Source: Helicobacteraceae bacterium
GTDB lineage: Bacteria > Campylobacterota > Campylobacteria > Campylobacterales > Sulfurimonadaceae
Direction: 5' to 3'
Length of the DNA stretch: 6,797 nt
Assembly (NCBI GenBank): GCA_027068615.1
Contig: JAMOQV010000121.1
Coordinates: forward strand, 1 to 6,797
Part shown: one piece after another, positions 1 to 6,634 of the stretch
Layout: the number at the start of each line of letters is the position of its first letter
Numbering within the stretch: the stretch's first letter is position 1
The notes under the pieces: model-generated
What the model saw: the letters and a program-made list of their open reading frames with translations, nothing else
What the model was told of the DNA's origin: nothing
Database searches by the model: none
Translations under genes and position numbers: made by a program

Positions 1-550
1 TATTTCGATAAAATTCAAACATAATATTATCATCAGTAGATATCAATTTGGTATAAAAAGTATTTCCTATAAGATGCTGTTTTAGAGTGCTATTTGATAT
101 ATCTCCATCCATAGCTATCTTTTCATCTGCATTTACTAACTTAACGATATTATCACAATCTAAAAAGTTTCTACTATATGTTGGATTTATTATAACTTCA
201 TAACCTTTTGATGTTATCTCTTTTAGCTTTTTGTATCTATAAAATGGGTTTTTAGAAAACCTGCCTCTATCTAACCAAATAAAGTTATCTATATACTCTC
301 TATCTAACTCATCTGTCAAACTTTTCCAAGAGATATTTCCAACTAAAGTTATACTATAACCTTTATACTTTTTGCTGTATTTTATCTCTTTTATAAAGTT
401 TCTAAAAAGTATATAATCACCTATGGCATCCAAGCGTATTAAAAGTAATGTTCTGGATTTAATAGAAGAACTATTATAAATAAAAAAATCAACCAACTTA
501 GAAATTATAAATTTAATATTTCTTTTTATATTTAATAATAACTTACTCAT
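1..550 (-). CDS. Family 9 glycosyltransferase (heptosyltransferase-like), N-terminal part
   Basis: The frame runs open from an ATG at 548-550 to the window edge, giving 183 residues of a protein that usually has about 350; the C-terminal half, with the nucleotide-sugar site, is off the window. The ATG overlaps the upstream stop as ATGA. After a basic, hydrophobic leader (residues 1-23, KLLLNIKRNIKFIISKLVDFF-like, possibly an amphipathic membrane anchor) comes LLLIRLDAIGDYILFRNF at about 35-52. This matches the opening strand and R-x-x-x-GD loop of ADP-heptose:LPS heptosyltransferases (GT9, GT-B fold). Further on are SITLVGNISW, then EYIDNFIWLDRGRFSKNPFYR, and a VIINPTYSRNFLDCD segment that fits the N-terminal Rossmann domain. 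Such enzymes act at the inner face of the cytoplasmic membrane on LPS core or related glycans. Heptose specificity cannot be claimed; many GT9 proteins in O-antigen loci use unknown donors. Confidence 0.82.
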   Translation of the reverse strand, partial: MSKLLLNIKRNIKFIISKLVDFFIYNSSSIKSRTLLLIRLDAIGDYILFRNFIKEIKYSKKYKGYSITLVGNISWKSLTDELDREYIDNFIWLDRGRFSKNPFYRYKKLKEITSKGYEVIINPTYSRNFLDCDNIVKLVNADEKIAMDGDISNSTLKQHLIGNTFYTKLISTDDNIMFEFYRN

Positions 551-1665
551 AAAATAGATAATTCTTTCATATAATTTTTATATGCTTTTTCTTTTATGAT
601 TCTAAATCTTTCTTTATAGTTATCTGCACCAGAATTTAGATATTTATATTCTTGCATTAAGATATCATAAGAAACATCATTTACAAAATAGTTTTTTAAA
701 CCTATTTCATCAGCCATTTTAGCTCTACTATCATTACCAATAATAAGAGATGGTTTCCCAAAACTAGATATCAAAAAAGCACCATGAACTCTATTCATAA
801 TACCAAATTTTGCTTTACTATAAAACTTCATATATGCTAAATAATCGTTTTTTTTATAAAAAATCTCAGCTTCTGGATCAAACTTCATTACTAAATCAAC
901 TTCTTGTTTATTGTGACAAGAGAATATAACTCTTTCATATTTTTTTATCTCAAAGTAAAATTTACTAAATTCTAATTCCCATTTCTTAAAATCAATATTT
1001 TGACCAAATGTATAATGAGCTCCACCCTTCATATAATTTAAAACAATGTATTCAGAACCAGAATCACTTAAACCATATTCATCAATGGCAAATATAGAAC
1101 TACAAGGTAAAACATTTGATTTTATATCTATTTGTGAGAATATATCTTTAGCTAAAGAATCCCTAAGTGTAGTAACTGATGAAATTTTATAAAACTCTTT
1201 TATATAATCATTGCATTTTTCACAAAACTCACTACCATCAGAATTGTATTTCTGACAACTTCCAGCTGCTAAGTTTAATAACTTTGCACTTTTAGTATAT
1301 CTAAGAAATCTATTTTTAATCAATGGTTTATACCATTCATTGTTACAACAATGAGATTCATTACTTTTATGACACCAATAAACTGGTGCTCCACTTTGAA
1401 CTACGATATCTGCTTCTATAATTTTATCTCTGGTCCATTTTATAGGAATGATACTATCTATTATATTTGATATTCTTCGACTTTTTATAATTTCAAAAAA
1501 ATTTCTAGTTGTTATTGGTGAATGTTTATGGATATTTGAAAATGAGATATTATCACCTAATTTTTCTTTTAATAAATATTTTATACCCTCTCTTACAAAA
1601 TCATCACCAATATTATGATTTAGGGTTGTAATAATTGCTATTTTTTTAGTAGATGTATTATCCAA
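547..1665 (-). CDS. Polysaccharide pyruvyl transferase family protein
   Basis: With the TTG start at 1663-1665 this protein has 372 residues; an ATG at 1702-1704 would add 13 residues (HFYCHLEYWELN region) and overlap the flippase by 47 bases. The TTG is preferred because a GGGAG ribosome binding site lies 6 bases upstream and the family-like sequence KKIAIITTLNHNIGDDF starts just after it. The C-terminal signature GIMNRVHGAFLISSFGKP (288-305, with Arg292 and His294) followed by NDSRAKM is characteristic of the CsaB/WcaK-type pyruvyl transferase family, which has a GT-B-like fold and moves pyruvate from phosphoenolpyruvate to a glycan sugar. A GAP motif (VVQSGAPVYW, 88-97) fits the N-terminal half. 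Some members of this family have other or unknown roles, so the exact reaction is unproven. The middle holds a cysteine cluster (Cys98, 106, 107, 137, 148, 151) suggestive of metal binding or disulfides. No signal peptide is seen. It overlaps the flippase stop by 8 bases and the next gene by 4 (ATGA). Confidence 0.8.
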   Translation of the reverse strand: MDNTSTKKIAIITTLNHNIGDDFVREGIKYLLKEKLGDNISFSNIHKHSPITTRNFFEIIKSRRISNIIDSIIPIKWTRDKIIEADIVVQSGAPVYWCHKSNESHCCNNEWYKPLIKNRFLRYTKSAKLLNLAAGSCQKYNSDGSEFCEKCNDYIKEFYKISSVTTLRDSLAKDIFSQIDIKSNVLPCSSIFAIDEYGLSDSGSEYIVLNYMKGGAHYTFGQNIDFKKWELEFSKFYFEIKKYERVIFSCHNKQEVDLVMKFDPEAEIFYKKNDYLAYMKFYSKAKFGIMNRVHGAFLISSFGKPSLIIGNDSRAKMADEIGLKNYFVNDVSYDILMQEYKYLNSGADNYKERFRIIKEKAYKNYMKELSIL

Positions 1666-2980
1666 ATTTAACTCCCAATATTCTAAATGGCAATAAAAGT
1701 GCATTTGTTTGCAATTTAAAATTATAAATAAATTTTTTATTTGTTATATTAAATAAATAAGATGTAACAATTTGAGAAATAAGAGTTGCTATAGCAGCCC
1801 CTACTATCCCATATAACGGTATTAATATATAGTTTAATATAATATTAATACTAGCTCCATAAAGTGTACGATAAAACAAGTATTTTTGTAAATTTTCTGA
1901 TATAAACCACTTTGTACCTACAGAACCTAAAGATGTAAAAAGTATTGTCCAAATATATACAATAAAAACATCTATCGCACCTTTATAATCATAGCCATAT
2001 AAAAACTCAATAAACCAATTTGAAAAAAAGCTCATAGGCAATACTATAAAAATAGCAAAAATAACTATTAAATCATAAAGCTTTTGCATTCTTTCATAAT
2101 ATAATCGCTTATTATTTTTAGAATTAATTATAGCTGGAAATATAGAATTTGTTATAATAATGGGTATAAAATAGCATGCTTCAACAAGTCTAGTTGCCGC
2201 AGCATATAAACCAACAGCATTTGTATCTATATATTCTTTTATCATAATTAAATCTATTCTCATATATATTGCAACAACTAATGTTGAGAAGATCAAAGGC
2301 AAACTATCTTTTAAAAGAGATATAGCTACATCTTTTTTAAATACCAAATCAGTTTTATTTATCTGTGATTTATAAATAAACACATATATATACCCAAAAG
2401 CTAAAACTACATTGTCAAATAGTATCACCAAAGCAAAATATACCAAAGAAGATTCATTAATTATTAGTAATATTTTGATTAAAGAACTAAAAAACAGTGT
2501 TATAGTATTAATATAAACAATATATTTTGATAAAACTTTACTTTGAAAATAAAAATCTACAACATTGAAACTTTGAAATATAATGGAAAAAGATATGATA
2601 TATATCAAAATATTCATATTTCTATCTATAGAAAAAATACCAATAAATAAAGATAAAATGATAAATACAAAAATAGAAGCAACTATTTTCAATACAAAAG
2701 ATGTTGCAAAAATTTCACCATCTTTGGTTTTAGAATTCAAAAGTTCTCTAACTATGATATTATTTAATCCAAGAGTAGATATAGAAGCAACTAACGCAAC
2801 TAAACTTTGAACATAACTTAGTAATCCAAACTGATCAGGACCTAAGTATCTAGCTACCCAGATACTTACAAAAAGCCCCATAACCATCCTTAATATCTTC
2901 TCAAAAAAAAGCCAAGAAGTATTTGTAAAATACCTCATAAAGCCTTGATGATTTTTTAGTTGATTTATCTTTTTTAACAA
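1658..2980 (-). CDS. Wzx-like oligosaccharide flippase (MOP superfamily)
   Basis: This 440-residue inner-membrane protein very likely flips undecaprenyl-linked oligosaccharide units to the periplasm for O-antigen, capsule or a similar glycan. About 12 hydrophobic segments can be drawn by eye, roughly at 30-45, 54-74, 92-116, 122-145, 152-174, 178-203, 224-246, 255-285, 300-325, 332-356, 365-390 and 393-411. The N-terminal block SWLFFEKILRMVMGLFVS followed by ARYLGPDQFGLLSY (43-56) is typical of Wzx/RfbX-type transporters. RIDLIMI (241-247) with GLYAAATRLVE (257-267) is typical of the middle of the protein, as is the short tail ending in LLLPFRI. The start is TTG at 2978-2980, one base after the pgi stop. 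An ATG at 2936-2938 (residue 15), with AAGG 4 bases upstream, is an alternative, but the segment before it resembles the leader of relatives. Base composition is very AT-rich, partly because it is a membrane protein. The substrate cannot be predicted. Confidence 0.9.
   Translation of the reverse strand: MLKKINQLKNHQGFMRYFTNTSWLFFEKILRMVMGLFVSIWVARYLGPDQFGLLSYVQSLVALVASISTLGLNNIIVRELLNSKTKDGEIFATSFVLKIVASIFVFIILSLFIGIFSIDRNMNILIYIISFSIIFQSFNVVDFYFQSKVLSKYIVYINTITLFFSSLIKILLIINESSLVYFALVILFDNVVLAFGYIYVFIYKSQINKTDLVFKKDVAISLLKDSLPLIFSTLVVAIYMRIDLIMIKEYIDTNAVGLYAAATRLVEACYFIPIIITNSIFPAIINSKNNKRLYYERMQKLYDLIVIFAIFIVLPMSFFSNWFIEFLYGYDYKGAIDVFIVYIWTILFTSLGSVGTKWFISENLQKYLFYRTLYGASINIILNYILIPLYGIVGAAIATLISQIVTSYLFNITNKKFIYNFKLQTNALLLPFRILGVKFG
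1672..1676 (-). promoter_or_regulatory. Strong ribosome binding site deciding a TTG start
   Basis: On the minus strand this reads GGGAG, 6 bases before the TTG at 1663-1665. It is the best Shine-Dalgarno match I found in the window and lies within the final codons of the flippase gene. It argues that the pyruvyl transferase homologue begins at 1665 rather than at the ATG at 1704, which is deeper inside the flippase. Confidence 0.65.
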
Positions 2981-2981
2981 T

Positions 2982-4190
2982 TTATCTACTAGATTTTAGC
3001 TTTTCTTTTAGGATGATTTTACCAGCTTCAACACCTGGTTGGTCATAAGCATCTATATATATAAATCTAGCAACAACAGATGTTAAAAGCTCATACTCAT
3101 ACATAAGTCTAGCTATACTTTTTTCAAAAACACCATCTATAGTTATCACATCACATGGGATATCATTTAGATTATTTATAGATTCTATAGTTGCATCTGC
3201 TTGTTTGTTTATAAGTGAAGAAAATTCCAATCCATCAAGATAATCCAACTCTTCTAAACCATCTAAAGTTATACTAGGTATTTTTAAGTGATTATCAAAA
3301 TCTTCAACTTTTATAACAGTTATAGTTTTATCTCTTCTTCCCTCAATAATAAGCTGTAAAAAAGAGTGCTGATCTATTGGTCCTATGATGCCAACAGGGG
3401 TAAGACCCTGTTTTGTGCTGTTTATATCTATCTTACCTAAACTCTCACCCCAAAGCTGTATATACCACTTGTTAAAACCTTCTAATCTTGAAGAGTATGA
3501 AAAGACTACATTTATATTGAACTTATTTTTATACTCTGCAAAAAATCTAGCTTTATTTAGTATCTTGATATAGTCATCTTTTTTATTGAAAAATGAGTTA
3601 TAAACATCCTTTGTCCCTGCTAAAAGTTCATCTATATCTATGCCAACTATACAAAGTGGTAAAAGTCCAACAGCTGAAAAAACAGAAAATCTTCCACCAA
3701 CATTTTTTGGTATTTCAAAAGTTTTTATACCATTTACTTTTGCATAAATATTTAGTTTTGAATCGTGTTCAGTTACTATCACTGTATTGTTTTTATCACA
3801 CTTTATAAGTGAGTTTATATACTTAAATATAGAAACAGTCTCAACAGTTGTACCAGACTTTGATATAACTATAAATAAACTATCTTCTAAATCTATAGAG
3901 TTTATCTTTGATTTTAACTCTATTGGGTCTGTACTTTCTAAAAAATAAAGCTTTTTAGTTAAATCTTTTGAATGTTTTAAAAACTTGTATATAGCATAAG
4001 TTCCAAGTGTACTTCCACCTATACCTATCACAACAATATTTTTTTGCTTAACAGTTTTTGCATACTCTTTATATACAGAAGTATCTTGATGAACCAAGTT
4101 ATAATAACCAATACTCTCTTTTTCTTTCTCTATCGATTTAAATATATCTTCATCAGACATTGTTGCATTAAAATTATGTGTATAGTTCAT
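2982..4190 (-). CDS. pgi: Glucose-6-phosphate isomerase, compact form
   Basis: This 402-residue cytoplasmic enzyme interconverts glucose-6-phosphate and fructose-6-phosphate in glycolysis, gluconeogenesis and sugar-nucleotide supply. Two SIS-type sugar-phosphate-binding folds are visible. The first contains GIGGSTLG at 56-63 and the phosphate loop SKSGTTVET at 110-118. PGI signature 1 is NVGGRFSVFSAVG at 163-175 (Arg167). The catalytic segment QLWGES (245-250) carries Glu249, GPIDQHSF (270-277) carries His275, and signature 2 YDQPGVEAGK (382-391) ends in the catalytic Lys391. At about 400 residues it is clearly shorter than the enterobacterial enzyme (about 550), lacking its N- and C-terminal extensions, as is common in Campylobacterota. 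The ATG (4188-4190) overlaps the ligase stop by one base and is preceded by TGAGAG 4 bases upstream. The stop is one base from the flippase start. In organisms of this type without full sugar catabolism, the likely direction is F6P to G6P, feeding GalU; that direction is inferred. Confidence 0.95.
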   Translation of the reverse strand: MNYTHNFNATMSDEDIFKSIEKEKESIGYYNLVHQDTSVYKEYAKTVKQKNIVVIGIGGSTLGTYAIYKFLKHSKDLTKKLYFLESTDPIELKSKINSIDLEDSLFIVISKSGTTVETVSIFKYINSLIKCDKNNTVIVTEHDSKLNIYAKVNGIKTFEIPKNVGGRFSVFSAVGLLPLCIVGIDIDELLAGTKDVYNSFFNKKDDYIKILNKARFFAEYKNKFNINVVFSYSSRLEGFNKWYIQLWGESLGKIDINSTKQGLTPVGIIGPIDQHSFLQLIIEGRRDKTITVIKVEDFDNHLKIPSITLDGLEELDYLDGLEFSSLINKQADATIESINNLNDIPCDVITIDGVFEKSIARLMYEYELLTSVVARFIYIDAYDQPGVEAGKIILKEKLKSSR

Positions 4191-4984
4191 TAATCTCTCA
4201 CTCTTAAAAATACAGGAAACCTAGGATTTCCTTTTGAAGTTAAACCATAATACTTAAAAGTTATTATAGAACCTATCTTTGGAGGTAATTTCCTTTGCTT
4301 GTCATTTAATCCACTCCCTATCTTTATAACCTGCATATTTTTCATCCTGCAAGATAAAGAACCGATTAATCCATCATTTCTGCCGTGTCCTTTGTTATAA
4401 CCAACAACTTCACACTCATCATCTATATAGCTTTTCACTTTTAAAGCATTGTCATCTCTACCCACATAGTAAGCTAATGAGCCATCTCTTACAACAACAC
4501 CCTCTGCACCTTTTTTTTCAATATCTTTTAAAAACTCTTCAAGATGCTTTTTATCTCTTACTTTTATCTGTTTTATAAGCTTTATATATGCTGTTTCTTT
4601 TACTAGCGAAAGTCTTTGAGTTAAGTTTCCATCTGCTTCTGGAACTTCAAAAACCATATATTTAACTTTTTTCCAATCATCAGTTGGACTCTTTTGCTTA
4701 ACAATGGAAACAACAGATGAAAAATCACCCCTTTTTGTCCAAAGTTCACCATCTAACTTATGTTTTGGAAAATCTTTTAGAAAAAATTTTGGTACTTTAA
4801 AAACTTTACCACCTCTTGAGATAAGCTTTTTACCATCCCAATAGGCTCTAACACCATCATATTTTTCACTCATATACCAATTTGTTATATTTTTATCTTT
4901 ACTATAAACATTTAGTAAAAAAAGTTCAGGTTTTTGAGCATTTAGTATTACACCTAAAAAAAGAAGTAATAAAAAAAATCTCAT
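4190..4984 (-). CDS. ligE: Exported minimal ATP-dependent DNA ligase (LigE type)
   Basis: This 264-residue protein is an ATP-dependent DNA ligase reduced to the adenylation and OB domains. An N-terminal signal peptide is visible: MR, then a hydrophobic core at 3-14, with a likely cleavage after Ala16 (LNA before QK), so it should act in the periplasm. Nucleotidyltransferase motifs are in order: motif I SEKYDGVRA with the adenylated Lys41, Arg57 in SRGG, motif III LDGELW (78-82, Glu80), a IIIa-like VFEVPE (111-116), motif IV AEGVVVRD (160-167) and motif V LKVKSY (181-186). The C-terminal OB part holds the GHGRNDGLIGSL stretch (199-210) and ends near PRFPVFLRVRD. Length and build match the LigE group known from Haemophilus, Neisseria and Campylobacter, which is thought to seal nicks in extracellular or incoming DNA in competence or biofilms. 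All key residues are present, so it looks active. It starts with ATG 5 bases after the galU stop and shares one base with pgi (TAATG). No strong ribosome binding site is seen, so it may depend on coupling. Confidence 0.93.
   Translation of the reverse strand: MRFFLLLLFLGVILNAQKPELFLLNVYSKDKNITNWYMSEKYDGVRAYWDGKKLISRGGKVFKVPKFFLKDFPKHKLDGELWTKRGDFSSVVSIVKQKSPTDDWKKVKYMVFEVPEADGNLTQRLSLVKETAYIKLIKQIKVRDKKHLEEFLKDIEKKGAEGVVVRDGSLAYYVGRDDNALKVKSYIDDECEVVGYNKGHGRNDGLIGSLSCRMKNMQVIKIGSGLNDKQRKLPPKIGSIITFKYYGLTSKGNPRFPVFLRVRD
4195..4200 (-). promoter_or_regulatory. Ribosome binding site of pgi
   Basis: On the minus strand this reads TGAGAG, ending 4 bases before the pgi ATG and lying within the last codons of the ligase gene. 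The spacing is a little short but usable. With the TAATG stop/start overlap, it suggests that translation of pgi is coupled to that of the ligase. Confidence 0.4.
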
Positions 4985-4989
4985 TTTTA

Positions 4990-5826
4990 TTATTTTTCTT
5001 TATTGTAAAAGTAGTTTGTAGCTTCTACAAATCCATCTACAGAACCACAATCAAACCTTTTACCTTTAAATTTATATGCTATAACTTTACCAATCTCTGC
5101 TTGTTTTAACAGTGCATCTGTGATTTGAATCTCACCACCACGACCTGGTGGTGTTTTTCTAAGTATATCAAAAATATCTGGAGTTAAAATATATCTACCT
5201 ATGATAGCTAGATTTGATGGAGCATCTTCTGGTTTTGGTTTTTCTACCATATCATCTACTCTTATTAACTCATCATTTATAGCAGTACCTGCTATTACAC
5301 CATACTTTTGAGTTTCCTCTTTTGGAACTTCTTCTACTGCTACTACTGAGCATTGGTATTTATCATAAAGTTTTACCATTTGAGCTAAAACACCCTCACC
5401 ATCTTCATTATCACATAAATCATCTGCTAAAACTACTGCAAATGGAGCATTTCCGATAAGAACTTCACCACTAAGTATAGCATGACCTAAACCTTTCATC
5501 TCAATCTGACGAGTATAAGAAAATGTGCATTTTTCTTTCAAAGTTTTAAGTTCAGATAAAAGAGACTCTTTAGAAGTGCCTTGGATTTGGTGTTCAAGTT
5601 CAAAACTTGTATCAAAATGATCCTCTATCGCTCTTTTACCACGACCAGTTACAACTGCCATTATATTCATATCAGCTTCAACTGCTTCACTAACACCATA
5701 CTGTAAAAGTGGTTTAGTTAGTATCGGTAACATCTCTTTAGGGATAGCTTTTGTCACTGGAAGAAACCTAGTACCATAACCTGCTGCTGGAAATAAACAT
5801 TTTTTTACTTTTTTTACTTTAACCAC
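4990..5826 (-). CDS. galU: UTP--glucose-1-phosphate uridylyltransferase
   Basis: This 278-residue cytoplasmic enzyme makes UDP-glucose and pyrophosphate from UTP and glucose-1-phosphate, supplying glucosyl donors for LPS, capsule and protein glycans. The nucleotidyltransferase signature LFPAAGYGTRFLP is at 11-23, followed by KEMLPI at 30-35. KGLGHA (111-116), LADD (133-136, with the Mg-binding aspartate), VEKP (194-197), GEIQITDA (231-238) and FDCGS (258-262) follow the usual GalU order, and the length is normal. The start is GTG (5824-5826), supported by an AAAAAGG ribosome binding site 7 bases upstream. The family conserved region begins at about residue 9, so the lysine/valine-rich leader (VKVKKVKK) is short and plausible. 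It overlaps the upstream glycosyltransferase stop by 8 bases and ends 5 bases before the ligase start. Together with pgi downstream it marks a hexose-phosphate to UDP-glucose supply module; the phosphoglucomutase that would link them is not in the window. Confidence 0.95.
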   Translation of the reverse strand: MVKVKKVKKCLFPAAGYGTRFLPVTKAIPKEMLPILTKPLLQYGVSEAVEADMNIMAVVTGRGKRAIEDHFDTSFELEHQIQGTSKESLLSELKTLKEKCTFSYTRQIEMKGLGHAILSGEVLIGNAPFAVVLADDLCDNEDGEGVLAQMVKLYDKYQCSVVAVEEVPKEETQKYGVIAGTAINDELIRVDDMVEKPKPEDAPSNLAIIGRYILTPDIFDILRKTPPGRGGEIQITDALLKQAEIGKVIAYKFKGKRFDCGSVDGFVEATNYFYNKEK

Positions 5827-6634
5827 TTTTAAACCTTTTTAATTTTTCTAATCTTTTTTTATAAAATAATTTGTCAGATATTTTATCATATTTTATAGCA
5901 CCTTTTAAAAGTAGTTCATATTTTTGCATCAAAACTTCTCTAGCTGTTTCTTTTTGTATGGAATCTAATAATTTTTCAAGTGCTACAACACGAAATCTAT
6001 CCATACCCCAGTGTTTAAAACTAAGTTGGTCATTGTGTCCTGCATATTTTGTTATAAGTTTTTTATCTACTAAGCCTATTGGATGCTCTAGTGCTACTCT
6101 AAGCCACAAATCATAATCTTCACAAACTTCTAAACCCTCATCAAACAAACCAACTTTAGAAAATAAATCTTTATGGATCAATGAAGCTGATGGAGCGATG
6201 ATGCAATGAGATAAACACTTATCAAATATCTCTCCACCATACTTTTTAAATTTTTTAGGGATTTTTACCTCTTTAGCATCTCTTATCCACTTCTCATCTG
6301 TATAACTCATCAAAATATCTGGATTTTGCTTATGAAATAAAACTTGTTCTTTTAGTTTATCTTTGTGCCACTCATCATCACTATCTAAAAAAGCTATCCA
6401 CTCATAAGATGCTTTTTTGATACCTAAGTTTCTAGCTGAACTTACACCTTTGTTTTGTTGGTAAAAGTATCTTATGGATGGAAAATCTTGTTTTATTTGT
6501 GAAGTGTTATCAGTTGAACCATCATCTATAACTATAACTTCTGATGGCTTGTAGGTTTGGGCAAAGACTGAAGTTAATGCCCTTTTTAAAAATGTGTAAC
6601 GGTTGTATGTTGGGATAACTACACTTATCACCAC
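5819..6634 (-). CDS. Family 2 glycosyltransferase (GT-A fold)
   Basis: This 271-residue protein is a cytoplasmic or membrane-associated nucleotide-sugar-dependent glycosyltransferase; donor and acceptor cannot be told from sequence. It opens with ISVVIPTYNR, the first strand of the GT2 Rossmann-like domain. DDGS at 37-40 binds the nucleotide, QNKGVSSARNLGI at 60-72 is typical of the family, and FLDSDDEW at 82-89 contains the DxD metal-binding motif. The EDYDLWLR stretch at 172-179 includes the likely catalytic base. No membrane segment is seen; the C-terminal 50 residues are lysine-rich and helical in character. The start is GTG at 6632-6634. A second GTG directly after it (6629-6631) would give MISVVIPTYNR and a tidy 4-base GTGA overlap with the mqnE stop, and is equally likely; neither has a strong ribosome binding site. 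The 3' end overlaps galU by 8 bases. The position before galU suggests a glucose-containing surface glycan, but that is inference. Confidence 0.9.
   Translation of the reverse strand: MVISVVIPTYNRYTFLKRALTSVFAQTYKPSEVIVIDDGSTDNTSQIKQDFPSIRYFYQQNKGVSSARNLGIKKASYEWIAFLDSDDEWHKDKLKEQVLFHKQNPDILMSYTDEKWIRDAKEVKIPKKFKKYGGEIFDKCLSHCIIAPSASLIHKDLFSKVGLFDEGLEVCEDYDLWLRVALEHPIGLVDKKLITKYAGHNDQLSFKHWGMDRFRVVALEKLLDSIQKETAREVLMQKYELLLKGAIKYDKISDKLFYKKRLEKLKRFKSG
5834..5840 (-). promoter_or_regulatory. Ribosome binding site deciding the galU GTG start
   Basis: Read on the minus strand this is AAAAAGG, ending 7 bases before the GTG at 5824-5826. It lies inside the last codons of the upstream glycosyltransferase gene. 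The spacing and match to the anti-Shine-Dalgarno sequence support GTG as the galU start; no ATG lies close by in frame. Confidence 0.6.

Noticed and set aside
2583..2810. Open frame of 75 codons on the plus strand opposite the flippase
   Set aside because: It is antisense to a well-supported membrane protein gene, has lysine/isoleucine-rich low-complexity sequence, no recognisable domain, and arises from the AT-rich complement of the flippase codons.
2903..2910. Run of eight A (plus strand) near the flippase start, considered as a phase-variable tract
   Set aside because: It encodes the Phe-Phe pair of a family-typical SWLFFEK segment, and A/T runs of 7-8 recur across the window (for example 848-855 and 4511-4518), so nothing marks this one out.
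3385..3808. Two plus-strand open frames (3385-3573 and 3593-3808) opposite pgi
   Set aside because: Both lie within pgi, which has all its catalytic motifs; their products look like random complement translation with no family resemblance.
4981..4992. Possible terminator or promoter in the galU/ligase gap
   Set aside because: The gap is only 5 bases and the T-rich stretch has no preceding hairpin; the sequence is explained by the two coding ends.
4882..5109. Plus-strand open frame spanning the ligase/galU junction
   Set aside because: It is Phe/Tyr/Leu-rich because it reads the complement of the ligase signal peptide and galU C-terminus; it has no clear ribosome binding site and no known domain.
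5871..6116. Plus-strand open frame of 81 codons opposite the GT2 gene
   Set aside because: It is wholly inside a strong glycosyltransferase gene on the other strand and shows no motif.
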